Of a DNA stretch of 21,692 bases, positions 15,634-21,677 are shown piece after piece (position 1 is the stretch's first letter; each line of letters opens with the position of its first letter). The position numbers were made by a program, and so were the translations under genes. Origin of the DNA: a virus; the IMG/VR virus record IMGVR_UViG_3300010885_033502, positions 1 to 21,692 of that record, one strand, 5' to 3'. A model generated the notes under the pieces. The model saw only the letters and a list, made by a program, of their open reading frames with translations. It had not been told where the DNA came from and did no database searches.

Positions 15634-16301
15634 TTATAGAATCTATCAAATTTAAGTGCACTAACTTGCCATTCATTACTATTCATCGAATCGCCTAGTC
15701 CAAAATGCACAACTCTAATAGGAGTAACACCCATCTTAAGCTTTTTCTGGTTAGCATTCAAGCATAATGTCATGTCGTAATGATGAAAGTCAAAATTTTC
15801 ATCAAATTTTAATTGTTTTTCTAAAAATTTATCTATGTTTACGGCAAGAAATAGTCCATCAAGTATTAATGCACGAGAATCTGACTTTCCAAAAACACTT
15901 GTCCAAACAATACCTTGGTGTGAATGACCAACTTCACCCACATGATCCTGTTTCTCGCTCATTAAATGCCATGCAGGTGGTTTTGATAGGTCGCATTTCT
16001 TTGATCCAGCTAACCCAACAATATCATATTTTTCAAATGCTATGTTTAGTTTCTCTTCCCAAAACAAATCTTCAATTAAAACATCGTCATGAACAAAAAT
16101 TACTCTTTTTCCCTTGTAAGATTCATTTATAAATTTGTTGTAGATTTTAGATAATCCTTCTTTGTTTTCAAATAATATTGAACATTGATTGGTTAATCCT
16201 GCCTTTTCTAAAAAAATTGCAATTTGAGATTTTTCCCAAAAATCGTTGTGATTATATTGAGTTGCAATTACAAAATGGTAAATACTTGATAGATTTGTCA
16301 T
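15630..16301 (-). CDS. StrF-like (GT2-type) glycosyltransferase
   Basis: The protein is 223 residues. Recognisable elements in order are: YHFVIATQYN (N-terminal strand); KGKRVIFVHDDVLIED (63-78, with the H-D-D that replaces DxD in this group); YDIVGLAGS (92-100); PAWHL (109-113); ILDGLFLAVN (146-155); and FDFHHYDMTLCL (170-181), matching the 'FHfYDxDxC' acceptor-side motif. A late histidine follows in VVHFGLG (197-203). These are the marks of the StrF/Glyco_tranf_2_5-type family. It is not in the glycan island but upstream of gp62, whose GTG start overlaps its TGA. Its start is divergent from the plus-strand gene at 16329, 27 bases away. Acceptor could be DNA, protein or a glycan; none is shown. 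Confidence 0.75.
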   Translation of the reverse strand: MTNLSSIYHFVIATQYNHNDFWEKSQIAIFLEKAGLTNQCSILFENKEGLSKIYNKFINESYKGKRVIFVHDDVLIEDLFWEEKLNIAFEKYDIVGLAGSKKCDLSKPPAWHLMSEKQDHVGEVGHSHQGIVWTSVFGKSDSRALILDGLFLAVNIDKFLEKQLKFDENFDFHHYDMTLCLNANQKKLKMGVTPIRVVHFGLGDSMNSNEWQVSALKFDRFYK

Positions 16302-16308
16302 ATTAAAG

Positions 16309-16317
16309 GATAAATAG
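16309..16317 (+). promoter_or_regulatory. Candidate late-type promoter GATAAATAG upstream of the lone plus-strand gene
   Basis: GATAAATAG differs by one base from TATAAATAG and lies 11 bases before the ATG at 16329, within the 27-base gap between divergent genes. AAAGGA at 16305-16310 could be read as a ribosome site, but it is 18 bases from the ATG, too far for normal use. Confidence 0.3.
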
Positions 16318-16328
16318 TTGTAAATATA

Positions 16329-16970
16329 ATGATGAAGAACACTAAAAAAGTCAAGAGTAAATTAAAGCCTCGTATGAAGCTTAAGAAAACTAATTTAAAA
16401 TCAACTGTTCCTGATCAGTGTAGTTGTGAGCAAAAAGAAGCAAGAAATATTCTTAAAAAGAATATGGCAGGTGATCCAAAATTAAATGAATCATCAAATC
16501 TTTTGTTCGCAGAACAATTTTTAATTTCATTATTAACAGAAGAAGAGGAACTTCAAGGTGAGTTGCCAGCAGGACCGCCAGCCGAAACTGCACCTGAAGA
16601 TTTTACACCAGAAAAAAACCAAAAGGATTTTACAGATTCATTAGAGCAGGGAACAGATGCCAACGAGTTTGATGTTGAAGGTGTTTCTTCGGATATCACA
16701 CTTGAAACAATTAAAAAGGTTAAAGATTGGGCTATCAAATTAAATGATTTTGAAAAGTTTTTAAATAACCCATCACAAGATTCACTTCACCGTATTTTAG
16801 CTGATAATGATCGTGCTGGTAGCTTACTTCGTGGTATTACCCGTAAGGCTTCTGATTCAATCACTCGTATTGCTGGCGAAATTGCAAAGCTTAAAGAAGT
16901 TCTCAATACATTCGTCAACACCGCACCAAAGAAGATGCGTGATACTGAGCAGTTAAAGTTAGGTAGTTAA
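16329..16970 (+). CDS. Acidic hypothetical protein, lone plus-strand gene, probably well expressed
   Basis: The protein is 213 residues, beginning with two consecutive ATG codons. The first 30 residues are strongly basic (KKVKSKLKPRMKLKKTNLK). Then follow a short cysteine pair (QCSCEQK), a helix (LLFAEQFLISLLTEEEEL), an acidic proline-rich linker (75-120) and a helical C-terminus (ITLETIKKVKDWAIKLNDFE to KKMRDTEQ). It uses CGT for most arginines (at least seven CGT against one clear AGA), unlike the AGA-rich neighbours. This suggests high expression, as for a virion or scaffold protein. I do not recognise a family. Its last 12 bases overlap the 3' end of the convergent primase gene. Confidence 0.65.
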   Translation: MMKNTKKVKSKLKPRMKLKKTNLKSTVPDQCSCEQKEARNILKKNMAGDPKLNESSNLLFAEQFLISLLTEEEELQGELPAGPPAETAPEDFTPEKNQKDFTDSLEQGTDANEFDVEGVSSDITLETIKKVKDWAIKLNDFEKFLNNPSQDSLHRILADNDRAGSLLRGITRKASDSITRIAGEIAKLKEVLNTFVNTAPKKMRDTEQLKLGS

Positions 16971-17936
16971 TTGTAAACAATTATCAAGGATTACTTGGTA
17001 ATCAATTTCATTTAAATCTTCAAAGATACACCATTCGTTAAAATCTTTGTAACCTGTTCCTTTCTTCCAAGAAAAGATTGATTCGTTATTCATAAGAATT
17101 TCTTTCATCTTTTCCTTTGCTGTATCATCATGATTAGGATTATCCAATACCCATATTCTTTTGTGAAATGGAAACTCTGCTAATTGATCAGACTGGGTTT
17201 TTGTTAAACTAATACCAGCAACACCCACTGCGTTTTTAACGCACATTGAATCAATAGGTCCTTCAAACAAAAAGATGTAAGGAATGTCTACGTTCACCCT
17301 TTCAATTCCAAAAACTGTTTTCTCATATCCAGACTTGCCTAAATACCTTGGTTCACTTCTATCAAGTGCTCTGGTTTGGTAAAACGTTACCTTTCTGTTT
17401 CTATCATAGAAAGGTATACAAAGTCTGTTAGCATGAGTGCTGTCAGTAAGACTTATAAAAAGATTTGGAGATTTATTTACAAGAGTATCGAGTTTTCTAC
17501 TTTTAACATATGTTAATGCTTCACTAAAATACTTGTTGTTTTTATAATACTGTTGCTGAACTTGATCAAATATATTAATTGAATCATAAGGTAGGTCAGG
17601 AATTGTTTTTCTTTTATATGTTGTTGTAATATTTTCCTTTTTAAATACATCCACTGATATATCATCGGAATTAATCTCCAGTTGAATATCTTCATATGAC
17701 ATACCTGTAGTTTTCTTAATCCAATTCAAAGCTGACCAAGTTTCATTACAGTTAAAACAATGAAAAGTATTGGTATTAGGATAATACCAGAGTCTTTTTT
17801 TTCTACCCAAACTTTTTCCTTCTTTACAGATAGGACATGATGCATTATACTGACCGTTATGCTTTTTAAATTCTGGTTCTATGGAATAACTCATGAATTT
17901 ATTCATGACATAGGTAGACGGAAGCCTGTGTTTCAT
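16959..17936 (-). CDS. 61: DNA primase (T4 gp61-like, DnaG-type)
   Basis: The protein is 325 residues. The N-terminal zinc-binding domain has CPIC (C34, C37) and HCFNC (C60, C63), the typical primase zinc ribbon that reads template DNA. The middle has RLCIPFYDRNRKVTFYQTRA (171-190), a conserved strand block of DnaG-like catalytic cores. The TOPRIM metal site is FLFEGPIDSM (222-231, E225 and D229), followed by IWVLDNPNHDD (261-271) as the second acidic cluster. GYKDFNEW (295-302) corresponds to the 'KDxNE' element. It makes RNA primers for lagging-strand synthesis with a gp41-type helicase, which is not in the window. A hairpin overlaps its start codon. Its length is close to T4 gp61 (342). 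Confidence 0.85.
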   Translation of the reverse strand: MKHRLPSTYVMNKFMSYSIEPEFKKHNGQYNASCPICKEGKSLGRKKRLWYYPNTNTFHCFNCNETWSALNWIKKTTGMSYEDIQLEINSDDISVDVFKKENITTTYKRKTIPDLPYDSINIFDQVQQQYYKNNKYFSEALTYVKSRKLDTLVNKSPNLFISLTDSTHANRLCIPFYDRNRKVTFYQTRALDRSEPRYLGKSGYEKTVFGIERVNVDIPYIFLFEGPIDSMCVKNAVGVAGISLTKTQSDQLAEFPFHKRIWVLDNPNHDDTAKEKMKEILMNNESIFSWKKGTGYKDFNEWCIFEDLNEIDYQVILDNCLQLTT

Positions 17937-17959
17937 ATTCTCAATATAACAGAGAATAT
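17935..17959 (-). promoter_or_regulatory. Inverted repeat covering the primase start codon
   Basis: The arms ATATTCTC (17935-17942) and GAGAATAT (17952-17959) are perfect 8-base complements around a 9-base loop. On the mRNA the downstream arm takes in the first two bases of the ATG at 17936-17934. Folding would hide the start, so this could be a translational operator. It is equally able to form on either strand, and the stem is AT-rich. Confidence 0.4.
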
Positions 17960-17970
17960 CTTGAAGTCAA

Positions 17971-18423
17971 TTAAATTTCAGTATGCTGAACTTTAGGTGG
18001 TGATTCGGCATTGAACCATTCTGCGGTTTCTTTAGAAGTTGGTTCTTTTGGATTTGTTACCATATCCTCTAAGTTTTGCTCTTCTGGTTGGGATTCTTCT
18101 TCTTTGTAAGGTTCAAACGGACACTCATCATGGTTTTTTAACCAATCATAAAATATAACAGCATATCCATCTGCAATTTCACTTTTTTTAAGTTGTTTAA
18201 AGATTAAAGAAATTGCATTTTTAAGAGTTTTAGGTGTATAAAAATCTTTATCTTTTAATTTTAAAGCAATTGATTTAAAATGCCCCTTGTGTTCATCTTC
18301 TGGGTCAAGTTCATTAATTAATTTTTTAACCGAATCAAGATTAAACTTAAACTTTTTTGTTTCATCTTTTTTTCTTCCTTCCTCTAAAAGATTTTCAACT
18401 AAAATATCATAATTCTTTAACAT
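17971..18423 (-). CDS. Charged hypothetical protein, 150 residues
   Basis: The first ~100 residues are helical and lysine-rich (KNYDILVENLLEEGRKKDET at 3-22, then FNLDSVKKLINELDPEDEHK). The segment DKDFYTPKTLKNAISLIFKQ looks like a compact helical domain. The last 45 residues are acidic and disordered (EEESQPEEQN). No membrane segment or catalytic motif is visible and the family is not recognised. It lies 34 bases upstream of the primase start and 22 bases after the ribbon-helix-helix gene, in the same direction, so it is probably part of the replication or control operon. Confidence 0.6.
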   Translation of the reverse strand: MLKNYDILVENLLEEGRKKDETKKFKFNLDSVKKLINELDPEDEHKGHFKSIALKLKDKDFYTPKTLKNAISLIFKQLKKSEIADGYAVIFYDWLKNHDECPFEPYKEEESQPEEQNLEDMVTNPKEPTSKETAEWFNAESPPKVQHTEI

Positions 18424-18445
18424 ATTACTACTTATATGTTATATA

Positions 18446-18781
18446 TTACTTTTTCTTACTTTCAATAATTTTTAAAATTTCAATAACCGCATATCTTCCT
18501 ATATGTGAATCAGTGCAACCATTAGCTCTTGAGCAGTCTTTCCATCTTTTTATTAAATCTTCACTACATCTAAAATTTGCTACTGCTGTCTGTTCGCCTT
18601 TTCTTTTATTTTCTTGTGGTGGAAGTTGGAAATTTTTTTCTTCAATTAATTTTAAAATATTTTCTAATCCACGCACTAAAATATCAGATGCAGTTAAATT
18701 TTCTAGTGTAGTTGCTGTTTGTTTGAATTTAATTAATAAGTCAAGTGGTATTCTAAAAGATGAATTTTTTTTAATAGACAT
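18446..18781 (-). CDS. Protein with two tandem ribbon-helix-helix (Arc/MetJ-like) units
   Basis: The protein is 111 residues and appears to contain the same fold twice. Unit 1 (7-46) has a strand SSFRIP, a helix LDLLIKFKQTATTLE, then NLTASDILVRGLENILKLI. Unit 2 (66-107) has a strand VANFRC, a helix SEDLIKRWKDCSRANG, then CTDSHIGRYAVIEILKII. In ribbon-helix-helix proteins the strand from two subunits inserts in the DNA major groove; here one chain could supply both strands. A linker rich in charged residues (47-65) joins them. It is likely a DNA-binding regulator, possibly of its own operon. The target is unknown. It lies 8 bases after the P-loop NTPase gene. Confidence 0.6.
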   Translation of the reverse strand: MSIKKNSSFRIPLDLLIKFKQTATTLENLTASDILVRGLENILKLIEEKNFQLPPQENKRKGEQTAVANFRCSEDLIKRWKDCSRANGCTDSHIGRYAVIEILKIIESKKK

Positions 18782-18789
18782 ATATATAA

Positions 18790-19473
18790 TTACCTAATAC
18801 CCATGTCTTTTTCGATTCTTTTTAAATCTGCTTCGCTTGCACCTATAACAGTACTAAGCAAACTGGTCTCCTCACCAAAAAATTTACCATTTGGTTGGAT
18901 GTAAAGTTCGGTCATTTTAATTCTTTCTTCTCTATTACCAAAAATTTCAATTAATGCTGGTGAATCTTCTTTTGGAAAGACTCTGCCATCTGCTCTATTG
19001 TATGATTCACTAAATACTTTAAAAATATTGTCAATTTCTTCTCTAAAGGTTTCATCAATCTCTCTAAATCCATCATTTTCAATTGGTACGGAGGCTACTT
19101 TTGTTAGTGGTACAAAGAAAATAATATCAAACATCTTCAATGTTTCTCTTATCATGACTCTTTGTTCGTCAAGAAGTTTGTCACTAAGCTTTCCATTCAA
19201 GTTCAACCATGAAGAATATGCCAAAACATCAAGAACGCACCTGTCAGTAATAAAAAAATCATTACCTGCTGAGTTAATAATCTGATCGGTTAAGAAATTT
19301 AGAATTTCCTTCTGTGTTTCTTCGGTTGATTCTTTGCTATGGGGAAGATTTTTTTCCTGTAACATCTCCCTGTAAGATTTATTCGTTGTCGTGTACATTG
19401 ACCAATTCGTAATGAAATCCTTTACGAATGTGGACTTACCCATGTTTTGTGAACCTACTACCGCTATTTTCAT
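18790..19473 (-). CDS. P-loop NTPase / nucleoside-kinase-like (NadR/AAA_28 type)
   Basis: The protein is 227 residues. A Walker A motif lies at the very N-terminus, KIAVVGSQNMGKSTFVKDF (2-20, with K13 and S14). NDFFITDRCVLDVLAYSSW forms the second core strand, with an acidic residue and arginine (TDR) as in deoxynucleoside and NadR-type kinases. FDIIFFVPL is the third strand. A lid-like region follows, containing arginines (NRADGRVFP). The end (ASEADLKRIEKDMGIR) is helical. It probably phosphorylates a nucleotide or related small molecule, but a general ATPase role cannot be excluded. The ATG overlaps the stop of the upstream gene (ATGA), so translation is coupled. Confidence 0.65.
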   Translation of the reverse strand: MKIAVVGSQNMGKSTFVKDFITNWSMYTTTNKSYREMLQEKNLPHSKESTEETQKEILNFLTDQIINSAGNDFFITDRCVLDVLAYSSWLNLNGKLSDKLLDEQRVMIRETLKMFDIIFFVPLTKVASVPIENDGFREIDETFREEIDNIFKVFSESYNRADGRVFPKEDSPALIEIFGNREERIKMTELYIQPNGKFFGEETSLLSTVIGASEADLKRIEKDMGIR

Positions 19474-19769
19474 TCTTTTATATCCTTTACAATTTCAGGA
19501 AAAAACTTAACAATTTCTTGTGTGTGTTCGTCATGAAAAACATCTTCATCTTTATTATTTTTAAAAGCAACAATATTTATGTCATCTAAAACAATTTCTG
19601 GAAACATTATTCTAATTTTTTTTGCAATTTCAAACATATTTAATGTTTCTTGTTTATAAAAAGAAGCACATACATCAACACTTGATGAAAATAAAAGACT
19701 TTCTAAAAGAGTTTTTACTTCATCTTTTGTTAAAGATGAAATACTATAAGATTCATTAATATTATTCAT
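19470..19769 (-). CDS. Hypothetical protein, 99 residues
   Basis: The protein is soluble and acidic, with predicted helices (SLTKDEVKTLLESLLF; TLNMFEIAKKIRIMFPEI) and a short strand (INIVAFKN). No known motif is seen. Its TGA overlaps the ATG of the P-loop NTPase gene, so the two are coupled and may act together. The start at 19769 is preceded by a 43-base gap that holds a short palindrome, TACTATT-TT-AATAGTA, too tight a loop to be a convincing terminator. Confidence 0.55.
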   Translation of the reverse strand: MNNINESYSISSLTKDEVKTLLESLLFSSSVDVCASFYKQETLNMFEIAKKIRIMFPEIVLDDINIVAFKNNKDEDVFHDEHTQEIVKFFPEIVKDIKE

Positions 19770-19812
19770 TACCTACTATTTTAATAGTAATAATGAAAAA
19801 GTCAAACTAATA

Positions 19813-20289
19813 TTATTCATCCCCAGCCATTGGGACGCTGTCTAGTGTTTGATTAATGTTTTTAATTTCTTGTTTCGTGTCTGTTGATTTTTTAGGATCT
19901 AATTTAGTGGAAAGTGCTGTTAATATACTATCCAATTTAGTCATTTGACCTCTGCCTTCCATTGCTTTTAAAATTTCATTTTTATCCTCACCTTTATAAT
20001 TTTTTAAAATAAAATCATATAATGAATTTAAAAAATTCTGAATTACATTTGGTTCATCATTTATCATCTGATTGTCATTTGGTGTGGGTAATGCAGAATC
20101 TTCGGTTGAAGATACTTGTTGGGGTGTATTCATATCTGCGCCAGCTTCATCTTCCACTTCGGGTGCTACTTCGGGTGCAGGGGCATTAGTTGGATCAAGT
20201 TCTTCTGAACCTGCGGGTTCTTCGGTTGGCATTCCTTGAGCCTCAAGAATGTGATTATATTTCCCAATCAGATTTAAAAATTTACTCAT
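19813..20289 (-). CDS. Acidic, largely disordered hypothetical protein
   Basis: The protein is 158 residues. The N-terminal helix SKFLNLIGKYNHILEAQG (2-19) is followed by a long proline- and acid-rich stretch (PTEEPAGSEELDPTNAPAPE and on to about residue 80). A compact helical C-terminal half follows (NVIQNFLNSLYDFILKNYKG; TKLDSILTALSTKLDPKK). The composition and layout resemble the acidic plus-strand protein at 16329, with no direct sequence match. No family is recognised. A helix followed by an acidic spacer is common in phage scaffold and core proteins, so that is one possibility. The ATG is preceded by two tandem ATAAATAG octamers. Confidence 0.6.
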   Translation of the reverse strand: MSKFLNLIGKYNHILEAQGMPTEEPAGSEELDPTNAPAPEVAPEVEDEAGADMNTPQQVSSTEDSALPTPNDNQMINDEPNVIQNFLNSLYDFILKNYKGEDKNEILKAMEGRGQMTKLDSILTALSTKLDPKKSTDTKQEIKNINQTLDSVPMAGDE

Positions 20290-20295
20290 ATTAAT

Positions 20296-20311
20296 CTATT
20301 TATCTATTTAT
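20296..20311 (-). promoter_or_regulatory. Two tandem ATAAATAG octamers before the acidic-protein gene
   Basis: The minus strand has two head-to-tail copies of ATAAATAG, close to the T4 late-promoter core, ending 6 bases before the ATG at 20289. The first octamer overlaps the stop codon of the endolysin gene. Function is inferred only from the resemblance. Confidence 0.3.
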
Positions 20312-20919
20312 GCACAACTTTCCACAAGTTTAGCTTCTGCTTCTCGTCTTTCTAGTAATCCATCCAACCCTTTGCCTTCCCATATACGTTTCATTTTGCG
20401 AAGTTCTTTGGCTATACCTTTATAATCTTTCTTGGGAACTAAAACTCTTATGTTTCTCATTTCTAAACGACTATCTCCTGTTAATGAAGATCCTCTGTTA
20501 AAAACTAGAGAGACAATTGCACCATAGGCATCATCACAAAGCTCTGAGAGGCTTGGGAAAGCTTTTTCTGCAAGTCTAGAAAACTTTGCCCATGTAATCT
20601 TATCAAATATATCTATGGCTTTATCCCAAGGGATTTCTATACCACTATTTTTATGTTGTTGAGTATATTCTTTACCAGCTTGTCCTGTTTTACCAGAAGC
20701 ACCTTTTATTATTTCTAATTGATCTTTAGGGAGAAAAGAAAACATTGTTTCTAATTCGTTTGGGGTATAATAACCACAATCAATTCCAATACCAAGAGTC
20801 ATTCCACTAGCACCACTGGGCCATTCTGGTTTAGTCAAATACTTTTCATAGTAGGATTTTCCACCACCTACTTCATATTCTAAAATTAATGCTAGTGCTT
20901 TCGATGATGGGTTTTTCAT
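20308..20919 (-). CDS. Endolysin with lysozyme-like fold (GH24/T4-lysozyme-related)
   Basis: The protein is 203 residues. ILEYEVGGGKSYY (12-24) carries the likely catalytic glutamate (E14 or E16). WPSGASGMTLGIGIDCGYYT (33-52) matches the 'SGxTIGxGxDxG' block of lysozyme-fold phage endolysins, with D47 in place. The C-terminal AYGAIVSLVFNRGSSL matches the 'ALxSFxFNxG' helix of that fold. No signal peptide is present, so release would need a holin. It would cleave peptidoglycan glycan strands late in infection, or act as a virion lysozyme. Upstream are two small membrane proteins that could be holins. The start lies 1 base after the stop of the 39-residue peptide gene. Confidence 0.78.
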   Translation of the reverse strand: MKNPSSKALALILEYEVGGGKSYYEKYLTKPEWPSGASGMTLGIGIDCGYYTPNELETMFSFLPKDQLEIIKGASGKTGQAGKEYTQQHKNSGIEIPWDKAIDIFDKITWAKFSRLAEKAFPSLSELCDDAYGAIVSLVFNRGSSLTGDSRLEMRNIRVLVPKKDYKGIAKELRKMKRIWEGKGLDGLLERREAEAKLVESCA

Positions 20920-20920
20920 A

Positions 20921-21040
20921 TTATTTCTTTTTTTTCTTTCCTTTATTTTTTGGCTTCTTATGATTTTTCTTCATATTAATTGCAATAGCTGCTTGCTGTG
21001 CCATATTTGCTGCTTCTAAAAAATATTGTTTAAAGTTCAT
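20921..21040 (-). CDS. Very basic 39-residue peptide
   Basis: The ATG at 21040-21038 overlaps the TGA of the upstream membrane-protein gene as ATGA, and the TAA at 20923-20921 lies 1 base before the endolysin ATG, so the reading is tightly fixed by its neighbours. The peptide begins MNFKQYFLEAANMAQQAAIA, an amphipathic alanine-rich helix, and ends with about 13 lysines in the last 17 residues. The first nine residues recall the 'MKxxxxFxxE' capsid-targeting start of T4 internal head proteins, which would suit a small DNA-binding internal protein. A lysis-related peptide is the alternative. It is too short for confident assignment. Confidence 0.6.
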   Translation of the reverse strand: MNFKQYFLEAANMAQQAAIAINMKKNHKKPKNKGKKKKK

Positions 21041-21489
21041 AATTCGGTTATGTTATAATCTTCTTCCTTTGCGTTATTGGAAAGGATTTCCTCTTTTACA
21101 TCTTCATGTTTGGTTTCTTTTACTGACTGAGCTTCTCCAGAGACACTTGCACTAGAAGAACTATTATATCTAAGGTCAACAAGTCCTTGAGCACCAAGAT
21201 ACACAGATATAACAAGCGCAATCTGCTCCATAATCTTTGTAAAAATTGTTGCATATGTTGTAATAACAATGTCATGATCTTTTGGGATAAAAAATAATAT
21301 ACCAACTGCTATAAAGAACATCGAAACTATAACAAGCAACGATGTCATGATTATAAAAAACTTTTTGGAAGCCAAATGATTGGTATCTTCCATTTGTTTT
21401 TCTAAATAAGCAGGTGTATTGGGTGGTGCTTTTCCGTTTGTAAGAAAAGCACTAACAGTTTGACCTATATTGACAAGATTTTGCCACAT
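21037..21489 (-). CDS. Two-helix membrane protein, possible holin
   Basis: I start at the ATG at 21489, giving 150 residues. A longer frame opens at 21588, but its first 33 residues lie over the 55-residue gene in another frame and are unlikely to be used. Hydrophobic segments are at about 43-68 (FFIIMTSLLVIVSMFFIAVG) and 86-104 (EQIALVISVYLGAQGLVDL). The N-terminal 40 residues are soluble and the last 45 are acidic and serine-rich (VKEEILSNNAKEEDYNITEL). Two membrane helices near an endolysin fit a holin or anti-holin, but no specific family is recognised. Its TGA overlaps the ATG of the basic 39-residue gene. Confidence 0.6.
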   Translation of the reverse strand: MWQNLVNIGQTVSAFLTNGKAPPNTPAYLEKQMEDTNHLASKKFFIIMTSLLVIVSMFFIAVGILFFIPKDHDIVITTYATIFTKIMEQIALVISVYLGAQGLVDLRYNSSSSASVSGEAQSVKETKHEDVKEEILSNNAKEEDYNITEL

Positions 21490-21509
21490 ATAGGTACTTA
21501 TGCTTAAAA

Positions 21510-21677
21510 CTAAAATATAGTACCAAGAATAAAACCAACCACAAAGCCAACAAGGAAAATTGCCTTTAGGGGATTTGTTTTTGCCCAAAGATATAAATCA
21601 CCAATAATAAAAATTGTTTTTTGTTTTACTATAACTGCGTCTTGTTTTATTGTTTCTTCTATTTTTTGCGTGTCCAT
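21510..21677 (-). CDS. 55-residue single-span membrane protein
   Basis: From the ATG at 21677-21675 to a TAG at 21512-21510 the frame gives a charged N-terminus (MDTQKIEETIKQDAVIVKQK), an aromatic stretch (IGDLYLWAKTNPLKA) and a C-terminal hydrophobic helix, AIFLVGFVVGFILGTIF. The layout resembles the single C-terminal anchor of ElaB/YgaM-like or small phage membrane proteins. Together with the next gene it could form a holin pair. It is the only gene in the window ending in TAG. The stop is 20 bases before the start of the next gene. Low similarity information makes this a prediction from frame and composition. Confidence 0.55.
   Translation of the reverse strand: MDTQKIEETIKQDAVIVKQKTIFIIGDLYLWAKTNPLKAIFLVGFVVGFILGTIF

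Noticed and set aside
15767-16132. 121-residue plus-strand open frame
   Set aside because: It lies opposite the StrF-like glycosyltransferase, whose motifs are clear on the minus strand.
18357-18797. 146-residue plus-strand open frame
   Set aside because: It is the antisense of the tandem ribbon-helix-helix gene and part of the charged-protein gene, with a low-complexity translation.
19774-19789. Transcription terminator at the palindrome TACTATT-TT-AATAGTA
   Set aside because: The loop would be two bases, the stem has almost no GC and no U-run follows.
21490-21588. Longer N-terminus of the two-helix membrane protein
   Set aside because: Those 33 residues lie over the 3' half of the 55-residue gene, whose frame gives a sensible membrane helix; the ATG at 21489 is preferred.
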